Source: Paramacrobiotus richtersi
Lineage: Eukaryota > Tardigrada > Eutardigrada > Parachela > Macrobiotidae
NCBI GenBank assembly: GCA_034698045.1
Contig: JAQGAU010000162.1
Span: 1 to 37,048, forward strand
Direction: 5' to 3'
Length of the DNA: 37,048 nucleotides
Of this stretch, positions 22,001 to 32,307 are shown one piece after another. Each line of letters opens with the position of its first letter. Position 1 is the first letter of the stretch. A program made the translations under genes and the position numbers. The notes beneath the pieces were generated by a model. It worked only from the letters and a program-made list of their open reading frames with translations. It did no database searches and was not told the origin of the DNA.

Positions 22001-22455
22001 CCGAGATGCACAGTACTGCAGAAAAAAGTACGGGAGAAATCAGAATTTCAATCATTTCAAAATTTTAAGCATTAAATCACTTTAAATCAAAACAGGGCCC
22101 GCAAACAGAAGAGAAAGATATCATCCGGAATGAAGCGTTAAGAGTACTGCAAGCTTCAAACCAAGTTTGCAAACAAGTATGTCTGCCGACAAACCACGTT
22201 ATCCCGTAGCAAAAAGACCAGAAATTACTACTGAACCTCGCTAATGTGAAGGGAACACCTTACCAGAAGAACGGAGGAGGACAGCAGTCCAAACAACGGC
22301 ATATCCCGCGGCGCATTCTCCAGCTGAAAATGCGGGCACATGGACAACACCACACTGACGGCGGTGGCATTGGCGCACGGCGGACTCCCGCTCTTGGGCG
22401 CGGAGGGGCGGGCGCACGTCGGCGACCAGACGCCCGTCACAGCCACACCGTCCAT
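19017..22455 (-). CDS. rhodopsin-like (class A) G-protein-coupled receptor, partial (N-terminus to TM6)
   Basis: Three phase-0 exons are supported on the minus strand: 22455-22264 (ATG to donor GTAAGG), 20953-20447 (acceptor TTGTTCTTGCAG, donor GTAAGT) and 19298-19017 (acceptor ACGTTGCAG, donor GTACGT). Together they give 327 residues. The N-terminus has an NAT glycosylation site. TM1 spans the first junction (PLFGLLSSSVLL then TIGLIANLMVITFQL). TM2 has LALADILG with the usual Asp, and TM3-ICL2 reads LVETIVIGAIAAHKGVRALYP. TM4 is followed by a Cys-containing loop, TM5 is VLMFFYCILTLTVIMTSCL, and TM6 ends VCWTPLL. The degenerate DRY region and loop pattern recall prostanoid-type receptors, but the subfamily is uncertain. 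TM7 was not located. Introns are 1310 and 1148 nt, and exons are much more GC-rich than introns. It is transcribed away from the AMT gene. Confidence 0.75.
20954..22263 (-). other. first intron of the GPCR gene
   Basis: The boundaries are given by the donor GTAAGG and the acceptor TTGTTCTTGCAG. Within its 1310 nt I see no nested gene, only short chance frames. Confidence 0.6.
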
Positions 22456-22784
22456 ACTTCCCTACCAACGATCACGTGCCCACGCTGACGCGGGCGCAGG
22501 GGGCAATAAACAATGGCATAATCACATAATATCCACACGTGCTAAAACACTACACACTCACTAATTCCCATCTGGTCGCGATCCGCTCCGTGGAATGAGA
22601 GGAAAAATATATTCGCAATGATAAAAATAGCAGCGCAGAGAGGGGAGATTCTTCTGAATTATTCACGATACACCCAAATCACTGACTGCGCCTTGGTGTG
22701 CCAGAGAGTTGTAGCGGATCCGTCGGATCGATCGCGGCTTTCCCGCTGCTGAACGCTGAGCGAGAGAGAGGAAGAGAATGCCGA

Positions 22785-22792
22785 TGACGTCA
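22785..22792. promoter_or_regulatory. consensus CRE (TGACGTCA)
   Basis: A perfect 8-bp CREB/ATF-type site lies about 330 bp upstream of the GPCR start codon, next to a GAGA-rich tract. Chance occurrence in this window is about even, so function is only suggested by position. Confidence 0.3.
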
Positions 22793-22889
22793 GCTAATGG
22801 ATGCCACATCAAGCGCATCCTCCGCCGCGATACAAGTGCTGTGTTGTTGCGGGGCCCATCCTCGACACCATTAGGCGCGCGCTGACGAA

Positions 22890-22990
22890 GGATGCTCTAA
22901 TTAAACGGGCCGCATCTATACCGTTAATCTCCCTTCTTGAGAATCACGGGCCGGACGTCAAACTGCCAATTAATGGGCTAATTACGACTG
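22890..22990. promoter_or_regulatory. cluster of ATTA/TAATTA motifs (GPCR-proximal)
   Basis: Within 100 bp are TCTAATTAAAC, CCAATTAATGGG and GCTAATTACGAC, all core homeodomain-type sites. They lie 450-550 bp upstream of the GPCR start. Confidence 0.3.
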
Positions 22991-24589
22991 AACAACGGAG
23001 AGTGGCTGTAATTTGCTCGTGGCATTAACATCTGGGGTTTGGACGACACGGCAAAATAGCGATTACACTCTTACACCGGGACCGTAAGGAATGAGTGCGA
23101 TCCCGGCCGTCGTGTATGCGGAATGTACGGATGCGCCCCCATACGGGCTGTGTTGTCCCACATTATTCATCATGTGTTCACGGTGGAATGGGCAGACGGT
23201 ATTCATCATCAGGCACGGTCCCGCTCTTTCACGCTACCCCTCACATCGTTGCTCTATAATCTCTCGGATTCTCCGGTAAACATGTTTTTCACCGTCTGCC
23301 GGCGGGCACTCGCCTGGGTGAAAACATGCGCGGCCAGTGGGTGACTACGGCCACGGCCAGAGTCATGGCTATGGCTGAATGTGGCTGGGTCTTTAATGCG
23401 CTGTTGCTGCATGTTGCGAACCTTGTTGCCAATCCGGTTACGGTACAAACTTGAGTAGACCATTCATTCGCGTTCAATCGTTACTTTATAAAAGCCGAAA
23501 GAAGCAGCGCACGTATCATTTTAATTACCCCACTGGATGGTGGGGCTAACGTAATTATGTCATTGTATAGACTGCTATGCGCTTACCGGAAGTGAAGCCG
23601 GAAGTAGCCATGATGATAAATACAATAATTACACAAACAAATGATAGACTACCTGTATTGTTACTGTTATATCATAAATCTGTCAATACTATACAGAAAT
23701 AACAATAATAATAAGACATATAACAGTTTTCTACACGTATATAAACATACATTGACATAATATTATGCACGTATCTGAAGATCTGATCCACAACTGTACT
23801 GACACAAACCATTACACTTCCTTTGATTACGCGGTTTTCATAAGATTATATGAATTCTTAACATTTAAACAATACATGCAATAAAAACACGCAAGGCGTA
23901 ACAACATAAAGACAACCATAAAAACACATTACATACATATAATATAGCATAAAAACATATGGAAATTTAGTACCTTATATATCGCAATAAAATATGTATG
24001 TGCAAATGTAATCGTTTCAACAGCTTCATGGTGATAGTTACACTGGATTCCATAACCATCCATCAAGCCAGTACCATCCGTCGCAGATGGCAGCCAGGTG
24101 GTTGTATCGATCGGCTCGTACGATACACTGCAAATCAGTAGCTATAGTGCTCGCATACAATAATAATCAGTCCCGCATTCCTTCAGGCTGCTTTCTTGCC
24201 ATTTCTGCTGCACCACCAAACCATTCCACACAGCCACAGCGTACTGTATACCCCGGGTACGTACAGTGCAGCACACACAGGGCGCATTCATCCGCCGTTA
24301 AGCCGGTCCATTCCCTCGACGCCGGCTCGCTGCATCGATCCTTTCCGCCGCACAATTACCAGCCGGTAACGAGGCCCCATTATCCGTCGCCCCGTGTGTA
24401 TGTGTGTGTGTGCAGTCTATACACCGGCCGTTGCAGCGGATCAAGTGCCAAGTTGCCAACACGCAACTACACCACCGTTTACCGGTGGCAATTACATTTC
24501 GAATGGCCGTACACCATCACATGATCCCATTTCACACCTTGTTTATGTAGCGCGCGCACAGCATTCCCTGCCTTTTCTTGACGCGCTAA

Positions 24590-24770
24590 TCGGGACTAAT
24601 TAAGCGGCCGCTGAATGGGCACAGTGCATTGACTAAATGGGAATCGATACAAACGACGGCCACTAATTAGCGCCTGTAATAAGAAGCTTTTGGACGGGTT
24701 GTATCAAAGCCGGTCTATTCACGGCCGACACTTTCCCATTACTATCTCCATACAGCATAGTAATTAGCCT
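24590..24770. promoter_or_regulatory. cluster of TAATTA motifs (AMT-proximal)
   Basis: ACTAATTAAGC, CACTAATTAGC and AGTAATTAGCC occur within 180 bp, along with a perfect AGCGGCCGCT palindrome. This lies 250-440 bp upstream of the AMT start. Confidence 0.3.
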
Positions 24771-25027
24771 CTTGACAATGACGACTTTGTGAGAATGGAA
24801 AAAGCAGAGGAGAAAAATCTGCAAACGCCTTTACAAGCGTCTTACTCACCCGGCTTTTGTGTTTACTTTCAAGCTCGTCAGATTAGATGCCTAAGCATAA
24901 TTTAAAAACACTCGGGACTTGTGCCGACTGCACAAACATAAAAACCATACAAACAGTGTCGACTGCGACGGCAAACAGATCGTCGATTATTTTTGCGTTA
25001 TCGTTTCTTTGCTTTTGTTATAACACT

Positions 25028-28000
25028 ATGGCCGACACCAAGGCCAATGTGTCCTTGTTAGCGCCCGTCGTTGATACGGGTGTCCCGTCGACCGGGTTCA
25101 TCCTGTGGGCCACGGCGTCCGTGTTCCTCATGATTCCGGGATTAGCGTTGTTTTATTCGGGATTATCGCGGTATAATAATGCGCTGTCCTTGATGATGCT
25201 GTGTATGTTGTCGGCGTGTGTGGTCACGATTCAGTTCTTCCTCTTTGGATTCAGGTATGCCCATACAGTCTCAGGGACAGGGGATAAAATGCCGGTGAAC
25301 AGCTAATGAAAAATTTGTTGTTTACATTGGACAAAAAGCCATCCACACCTAAGATACACACTGTTCCGTTTGATGATGTTTGATTTCTTCTTATTTGCTT
25401 AAATTTCAGAACGCCCATCGTGTTAGTATACATTTATCTGTAAATCTCTGTTTCTGGATGCATATAACTGTCTCAGAGCTGCCTAATTTCCAGCTGCATT
25501 TTCTGCGGTAACACTTACGCAAACCTTTTTGTCTAATAAGAGTCACTACATCCCGCAGAATCTGTGTACCTGGGCAATCATTACTTTCTTACAACGCTAT
25601 GTTTGTTTTTCAGATCTATTTCAAAATTTAGAAGAAAACTGATAACAGATGGCGTTGCTCCATATATATATCACGACCTCAGATCCGACCCCGTTATACT
25701 ATTTGCTATGTACTGTGTGGGTCTCTGACTGGTAGTACTTAACAGGACAATATATACGTACCAGTACTGTTATAGTACCCTCTCAGCGCAGTTTTGAAAG
25801 AACTAAGTAATGACAACGGAAATGTGCGGAAAGAGGCTCAGAAAATGTTTTCTGTGGGGAATAAGTCAAAGACTAACTAATTCTAAACGTCGGGTCGCCC
25901 GATACAGCTCGACCACACTTGCAGGCTATCTGCATGCAGGTGAGCACTTACGTACGCACCAATAAATGGCGTATAAAAGTGCATTTTCCAGTGAATCAGC
26001 AAGTTTCAAGCTACATGTGTCAGAACCGAATACCGTTTACATGAAGTGCACATTTCACTGTGGAACTTACTTGGATGTGAAAACGAACAGCTATACACTT
26101 GGCGTAAATGGCCGAAGCGACTATATGGAAGAATTTTATTAGCAATCTCACAGAATGTTGAGCATCGAAACTACAACATAAATACATCTTCAAAACCAAC
26201 AGAATCTGGGACTGTGCCCATTACGCACAGTGCATTTCCGCGTTGCATCAAGCGACTATATTCCCATGTATGTTATTACAGTTTAGCCTTTTCGGAAAGT
26301 GGCGGCCCGTTCATCGGGGACTTCTCCCAGGGCGCCCTGGGCACACTGGGCGCCCACGCCCTGCCCAACACCTCCCCGGCTATTCCCTCCATCAGTTTCA
26401 TGCTATACCAAATGCAGTTCGCCGCCATCACCGCCGCTTTGATCTTCGGCTCGGTACCGGAACGGACGCGTTTCGTGCCAGCCATGCTCTTCGTGTTCCT
26501 GTGGACGACGTTTGTCTACGATTTCGTGGCCTACTGGTCGTGGGCGGACCACGGATGGATCCGCAACTTCGCCTGTATCAAGGGCTTGTCAGATCCCAGT
26601 AAGAAGCCTTGTCTGATTGGGGGGTATGATTTTGCCGGCGGAGGACCCGTGCATATCGCGTCCGGTTTCAGCGGACTGGCGTATTGCCTGATTATCGGGA
26701 AGCGCCGGCGGATCCACGAGGAGCATCATAGTCTGGTGAATGTCATGTTCGGGACCGGGTTGTTGTGGACTGGGTGGTTCGCGTTCAACGGAGGTTCGGC
26801 CCTGTCCAGCAGCACCCGGGCGGCCATGGCCGGGGCTTGTACAACCTTGGCAGCTGCGTCCGGAGGGCTTAGCTGGATCTTCTTCGACTATATCTTCACC
26901 AGGTATTAAATGTTTGTTTCAGCGTTTGAGCATAGCAATTATGCGCAGTACTGTTAGTTCGATTTTGGCTAGTAGCTACTGTTCCTTTCGCGTGCTAACT
27001 GCGATATTAGCTTCTCAGTTGATTTGTTTTATAATTTTAACGTACCAACTCAACCGTACTTAGCCCGACAGCGCTAACCGAATCTCGCACATAACGTACG
27101 TGTACTGGGATCTCGCACCGTTCAAACGGGTAAATTTTTCAAAGTTTCTCTCTACAAGCAGATAGCCCATATGCCGGTTATGGCTGACATTGGTAACTTG
27201 CTAATTTAATGCTGTACAGTGGTGCTAGTGCTACCAAACACATCTGGGTGCCGGATTTTGCATTCGATCTGATTCTGCACAGTTCTAACTTTGTACGATC
27301 CGGCATATGTTCCAATAAACTTATCTTGTCTAGGAAACTCTCGGCACTGTCTTTCTGTTCCGGCGTAGTGGCCGGATTAGTCGGTGTGACGCCGGGAGCG
27401 GGGTTTATGGCGCCATGGGCGGCGGTGGTCACCGGGATAGCCACGGCTTTCTTCTGTAATATGTGGTGCCGGATGAAGCGGGGATTTGGGTTTGATGATT
27501 CGTTTGACGCTTGGAGTGTACACGGGTCCGGCGGATTCATTGGTAGCTTGTTGACGGGGATTTTTGCGCAAAAATGGGTGGGTATGCTGGATAAATCTGA
27601 GATTGATGGCGGCTGGTTGGAGGGGAACTGGATACAGATGGCCTATCAGCTGGGCGGGTCCGCTGCTATTGTAAGTTCCATGCCGATCCGCCGATTAAGA
27701 CGAACGCAGCATCAGCTAATGAGTGTAAATAATACACAAAGAGATATCCAGAAATTACGTCAGTAGCAGGTTTATATAAGCATGGAAAATTATAGAAAAC
27801 TGCGAACCGGCAATTAGATAACTCAAAAAATCGCAGAGTTATTATAAATATCAATCATGTATGTAACAAGAGATAGACGTAACAATATCTGGGAAATAAA
27901 TGCATGGTTGGGTTGATGGTAAACAACTATAAGTGTAAACAACTATAAGTGGTGTAGTTACAATGATAATGATTCTCATTTTTTCGCAATACAGGCTGTA

Positions 28001-28713
28001 TGGTCGTTCGGGGTCAGCATCCTTATTCTGCTGGTGATCAACAGAATCCCCGGACTCCATCTCCGCCAGAGCGATATGGAAGAGCTGATGGGCGGTGATT
28101 TCGCCGAAATGGGCGAGGTAATAATCTCATCTTTCAAGACAAAATTAAGCTCATGTATACCGGGAAAAGGCCGAATAAGCAGTAATTATGCAGTGAGATG
28201 ACTACAATTCTCGTCAGCTGACCAGGCAGGAGACCGGCAATTCTATATATGTACAGCATTGGCTACCGTTCCTGCGCGTGCTAACTGGACAAGTTTTTTA
28301 TTGAACTATTGGAATTTCTATTGTGTCGCCATTATCTGGCCATTGCCAGATAAACTAAATATACTACATATACTTATGCTGTCTATCTATGGGCTCGCTC
28401 GTAAGGGCACGATGTAGTATCCCCGCTTATGTCGCTCGTTTGACAGGTGGGCTATCTGCTGGTCATCTCGGAGCCCAGCGCCGACCCCGAACCAACGACG
28501 GTGCCCGTCGGAATTCTGAAGGACGGCCGGCGCGTGTCGGTGGCCGACTCCAGCTACCAGAAGCACCTCGATCGACGGCGTTCCTCCATGCACTCGCAGC
28601 TCTCCAACAGCTCCTTCCGCAAGCCCAAACTACAGATGGCCCTGCAGACCCTCTCTCATCCCACCCACCACGCCCGCCGCCATTCCACTCTCAACACGGT
28701 GGCGGAAGCGTGA
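25028..28713 (+). CDS. AMT: ammonium transporter, AMT/Mep/Rh superfamily
   Basis: Five exons (25028-25254, 26282-26902, 27334-27670, 27995-28117, 28447-28713) have clean GT-AG junctions and give 524 residues, a typical AMT length. Eleven hydrophobic segments are expected. The product moves ammonium across the plasma membrane as a trimer. Key pore residues are visible and line up with E. coli AmtB by spacing: gate Phe122 (F107) and Phe244 (F215), Trp163 (W148), Asp192 (D160) in YDFAGGGPVHIA, and the twin histidines His200 (H168) and His346 (H318) in DDSFDAWSVHGSGGF. CSGVVAGLVGVTPGAGF is the family signature region. The C-tail starts RIPGLHLR and EEL...GDFAEMGE, as in other AMTs. The last exon then adds about 85 residues that are basic and Ser/His-rich. 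An upstream in-frame ATG at 24887 would add 47 residues; I prefer 25028 because it gives the usual short N-terminus. Confidence 0.95.
25255..26281 (+). other. intron 1 of the AMT gene
   Basis: The boundaries are the donor GTATGC and the acceptor TATGTTATTACAG. Within its 1027 nt I see no nested gene. A frame open from 26046 is partly intronic read-through into exon 2. Confidence 0.7.
28332..28353. repeat. perfect 9-bp stem-loop in AMT intron 4
   Basis: TTATCTGGC, loop CATT, GCCAGATAA. It lies about 95 bp before the final acceptor. Confidence 0.85.
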
Positions 28714-29879
28714 CTAGATGGCCCCCTGGAACGGCAGCGCCAGTGGGTGTGTCTGAGCTGAATGCCGGATATTCGTTTGTTGGGTGATTGGGATTGAGTT
28801 TTGCAATTATCGAGTGCCACCACGGTAGGGCTGTTCTTGCAGTGCTAACAGTGACCAATTCAATGACCTCCAAGTGCTCGAGACGGCAGTATTGGGGGAT
28901 TCTTGCTACTACTTGAAACAAGTGCCTTTTCCGTACACATAACAAGTGTTTCATGTTGCTTAGCTTGCCGCCATAACGCTTATTGCTCCGCTTGCACAAT
29001 GTACAAAACTACAAATACTTACGATACTTTTGCTTGCTCTTTAAATAGCTCTGCTGGCTGAGATCGATGTTCAGCATGTACGTAACTCATGCAGTTCACA
29101 AACCGTGTCATCGCAAAATACTTTGGTCGATGTTTTTCAGTTGTTAATTGATGTTGTTTACCGATTTGATGAAATCATTACATAAGAAAATGTTTGGATT
29201 GTTGTGCTCTCGTCCTCACGTTTTTGTGGGGAGAGTTGTTTGTCTTTGCCTCATAAAAGAAACACAATGCGACCATCAACAACTGGCACACACGGTTACA
29301 CACAGATCCCTGCAATATTTTCCTTTAGCAATTTTGTGTAATTCAGAAACATGACAATAATGATGAATAATCCATTATTATTGTTAAGTGTTAGACAATA
29401 ACAGCAACTTGACTTCAGTGTAAACAACTTCAGTTAATTTCCATCCTCGCACAACCATTTGAAATTCTGTGAATGTATCCAGAAATTGCTGTGACTCTGT
29501 CCAGTCCAGTTGAAACCGACCAGACAGACCACCACTTGTCCCCGCCTAATAATTGCATTGCCACTCTGTTAGTCTGTCTCCCTGTGCCTTTCTACGTCAA
29601 GGGCTTCGCTGAGTCGCAGACAGACTGGTGATTGCATCAGCCAGCTTGCATTCTGGGTAGTAAATACAAAATCCAATTCGAGCAGTTTTCCATCCGCAGT
29701 GTTCTTGTAAAAACTAGTTTCCCGATCTGCACAGTTAACAAATAATAAAGATTCCAACATTTCCAGGGGAACGATAACCAGATTTTAGCACAGTGACGAA
29801 GTTATTCAAGTATTCCAGTGTTGACATGCAATCGTTCAAGCTAGAAGGAGTCCGTTGCCAAAGATTCTCTTGATAGTTG
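28714..29879. other. AMT 3' flank and intergenic DNA
   Basis: No AATAAA occurs close to the AMT stop, so its 3' end is not fixed. Frames here are short, and nothing else is recognised until the stem-loop run at 29880. Confidence 0.45.
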
Positions 29880-30211
29880 TTCTCGAGTGCCCGAGAATCA
29901 GTAGTGTGACGATGGCGTCTTCCGGTGTACACGGCGCCCTCGTTGGGGAGATTGTTTGTTGTCTGTCTGTGTTTGAGAGGTGTGGCTACGTGGTATGCCA
30001 CGTAGCATGTGCGTTTTGGCTGTCGATTCCGCACTGCGATGCGGCTCGCCAGATCATTCGGTGGCTGCAGCTCTTGCCTGCTTTTCCCGATATGCGGGTT
30101 CTCATGGGCCTGTGCTATAGCACAGGCCAGGTTGTCAGATATTCGCCATTAAAGGCGTGGTGGCCTTTATGGCTCGTGTGTGTTTTTCCTCGACATGCAG
30201 ATGCATGTTCG
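29880..30211. other. run of at least six short stem-loops; possible structured RNA
   Basis: Going rightward there are several stems. TTCTCG/CGAGAA is at 29880-29897. GCTACGTGG-TATG-CCACGTAGC-type arms are at 29985-30006. CCGCA/TGCGG is at 30029-30044, an 8-bp GCTGCAGC at 30064-30071, and a 22-bp perfect palindrome with arm GGCCTGTGCTA at 30107-30128. TAAAGGC/GCCTTTA is at 30150-30169, extended by CCA/TGG with a bulge, and ACATGCA/TGCATGT is at 30193-30208, also extended with a bulge. Gaps between neighbours are about 18-36 nt. No known ncRNA family is recognised. A 102-codon frame (29912-30220, ATG start) covers the same DNA. Confidence 0.6.
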
Positions 30212-30220
30212 TTTCAGTAG
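29912..30220 (+). CDS. possible 102-aa Cys/Trp-rich ORF over the stem-loop run
   Basis: The ATG at 29912 and TAG at 30218-30220 enclose a frame rich in Cys, Trp and hydrophobic residues (for example CLSVFERCGYVVCHVAC and SPLKAWWPLWLVCVF). No family is recognised. The frame contains every strong hairpin of the run from 29985 on, which is unusual for ordinary coding sequence. I cannot tell whether it is translated. Confidence 0.2.
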   Translation: MASSGVHGALVGEIVCCLSVFERCGYVVCHVACAFWLSIPHCDAARQIIRWLQLLPAFPDMRVLMGLCYSTGQVVRYSPLKAWWPLWLVCVFPRHADACSFQ

Positions 30221-30578
30221 TCTGAATTGCCAGACCTTTTCACGCGATAGTCACGAACGGAATTGTCCGACTGTGTCTTGGATCATACTACACAGGCAGC
30301 ACAGCGCGCTACTTCTCCAGAGGTGAGCTAGTTCGTTAGATTCAACAGATTGGAAGATTGTTTTACCAATACAGTATTTAGTACCAAAGCAGGCTTCTTC
30401 TGCGTGCCTGTAACATACTGCTCTCCATATACCTGTTATACAAACGTGCTAACAAAAAATTTTCGATCATTCACGAAAACAAAACTGCCATTCACACCGC
30501 GCTGTAGGAACCGCTACCTACACCCGCTTCTTCAACCACAATTCCCGGAACAGCATTACTTTAAAAGCCCCGGAACAG
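30221..30578. other. upstream region of the death-fold/F-box-like gene, 5' exons unresolved
   Basis: The frame of the next gene stays open from about 30452, but coding character is weak before 30554. Two acceptor-like sites (CCCGGAACAG at 30544-30553 and again at 30569-30578) could begin its exon. No start codon or earlier exon was identified. Confidence 0.35.
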
Positions 30579-32225
30579 TCCCATAACGGCCACGTCCAGG
30601 ACATTCGGGACGATGCGGTATGGGTTCGTTTCCAGTCCGACAGTCGACCGGCCGAACGGATCGCGAAAAACCAGCTCAACGACAAAGACGAACGACGGGT
30701 ATCCGATCTGGAGAAATCGGTGTACGAGGTCGCTGATCCCAAAATGAAACGGCGACTGGACCAGCTGACCATGTGCCAGATCCTGGAAGCCGTGCAAAGG
30801 GAGTTCAAGCCGGAAAACCCTGCAGTATGGGAGGAGGATGTGGCTTTTCTGGGGATCTCCGAGTCGATCATCACTCTGCTCAGGTCGCGGCAGGAACCCT
30901 GGAAGAGGATCATGGTACGGTTAATAGAGCGCTATGAGCAGAGTTTGGAGAATAAAAAGGAAGTCAATCCTTCCAAGGCATGGTAAGACTAACACCAACA
31001 AGCAAACCCCACCAGGAGTCATATTCGGAAAACCATACGACCTACTAAATAAGCGCTACTTGGGGCAGTGTTTCTCTTACCAGTACGACCCGGTGACTAG
31101 TCCGGAACTTTCACAGTTTTCATGCGTGAACTGGCTTAATGTAGCGGTCTACGAGAATCTGATCAAGATCATAGACTATGTTAAACCAACTTACGCCTCA
31201 CCAGGTGTAGTAAGAAAAAGACAAACTTGCTTCAAATAGCTGAGATTTAGCAGATTTTTTAAATATAGGGCGTATATTTTTTCAAATATGACACTTGGCG
31301 GGGTTTGCTTGCAAGTATAATCCACAGACTGAGAGATTTCAAATAGATCATTTTTATCAGCACGGTGAACGGGGACAGTGTGACACTGGACCAGAGCCAC
31401 CTGGACTGCGGTTACCGCGGCTACGACAACCGCGACGACTACCACGAACACGTTGACACCGAGCTGGTCGATCTGCTGCAGCGGTCGGTGACCGCGACCA
31501 CCAAGACCGTCACTCTGCGTTCCCTTCGTACCTTCACAGGCTTCAAGAAAGTCCTGGGTACATTGAAGAAGATGAACGTGCAACTTGACACACTAGTTGT
31601 AAAGGATTCCAAACTGCGGCTGAATGGCGAATTACTGGCTATCGTCGACTGGCCGGACAACGGCGTGAGAATGTGTGAGATTGCGGGGAATATCCCGACA
31701 CGTTTCATTGGTCTGCAGAATGTGACGTTGGTCAATGTTACTGCGGGACTGCAGCGTGTACGACAGTGGACGTTTCATCGGCGCACACGATCGGGCATTT
31801 TCGTAAGTAATTCTTCTTAAAGTATATACTCGTAAGTAGTAAAGGAAAAGTACTCATAAGTAGTTCTGCCAATCAGTCTAGTAACTAGGCTCGTGTTGCT
31901 CGATTCATATAACTGCCTCGTGTCACAACGATGCTTTTAACAATATCAATAGGCCCGTCCTACGGACGTGGAGATCGTTATAGCCAACGACCGAATCCCG
32001 ACGAAAGGTGCTGGCATAGAGGCGCAGTCGATCCTGGAATGTTTCGAACGGTACTTTCCGGAAATGCCGGCTGATATGGAAGAGAAGGTGCGGACCGAAT
32101 GGGCACGACTGACCACATGGAATCCTCCACCAAACTGCCGCGAATCGGATGGAATTGACCGGGGGATATACGGACCGGAGCCTGCTGTTGATATTGCGGA
32201 TCTTCGACTTTTTCTTGAACGGTAG
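30579..32225 (+). CDS. three-exon gene: short Tudor/chromo-like N-segment, death-fold-like domain, F-box-family-like C-terminal exons (5' incomplete)
   Basis: Exons about 30579-30982, 31361-31802 and 31953-32225 join in frame (donors GTAAGA and GTAAGT; acceptors TTTTTATCAG and CAATATCAATAG) and give about 372 residues. The start lies further upstream. GHVQDIRDDAVWVRF, near the 5' end, is a small beta-type segment. Residues ~60-120 resemble a death domain: a helix at QILEAVQREF, a conserved-position Trp in PAVWEEDVAFLGISESII, then EPWKRIMVRLIERYEQ. Exon 2 (ATTKTVTLRSLRTF, QLDTLVVKDSKLRLNGEL) and exon 3 (ILECFERYFPEMPADMEEKV, DIADLRLFLER then stop) resemble, from memory, the middle and end of tardigrade F-box/LRR-like proteins. 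The first intron seen (378 nt) is mostly a foldback element. The function may be in ubiquitin ligation or signalling, but that is inference. Confidence 0.6.
30999..31311. mobile_element. foldback/MITE-like element filling an intron
   Basis: Ends CAAGCAAACCCC (30999) and GGGGTTTGCTTG (31311) are inverted copies. The similarity extends about 80-100 bp inward at lower identity (GTCATATTCGGAAAA against GTCATATTTGAAAAA). It is 313 bp long with no transposase. Splice donor and acceptor of the host gene lie just outside (30983 and 31360), so the element makes up over 80% of the intron. Confidence 0.75.
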
Positions 32226-32271
32226 ACACTGTTACACTAATACTTATGTTCTATCTGTCACAGTTATACAT

Positions 32272-32288
32272 GACGCTTCGTAAGCGTC
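32272..32288. repeat. 7-bp stem-loop
   Basis: GACGCTT, loop CGT, AAGCGTC, 20 bp before the next ATG at 32308. That ATG itself sits in a 12-bp palindrome (CTACCATGGTAG). Confidence 0.7.
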
Positions 32289-32307
32289 TTTGAACTTAGC
32301 CACTACC

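Larger units (their letters stand above)
22456..25027. promoter_or_regulatory. divergent intergenic region between GPCR and AMT
   Basis: About 2.6 kb separates the two start codons, so promoters of both genes must lie here or in unseen 5' exons. It holds a consensus CRE, GA-rich tracts (about 22760-22780), two clusters of TAATTA-type homeodomain-like motifs, and a GT repeat near 24395-24412. An AT-rich tract (23600-24000) has no recognisable element. Short frames such as 24087-24524 have no family features. Confidence 0.45.

Noticed and set aside
26325..26340. 16-bp perfect palindrome CCCAGGGCGCCCTGGG
   Set aside because: It lies inside GC-rich AMT coding sequence (Ser-Gln-Gly-Ala-Leu-Gly) and is explained by codon use.
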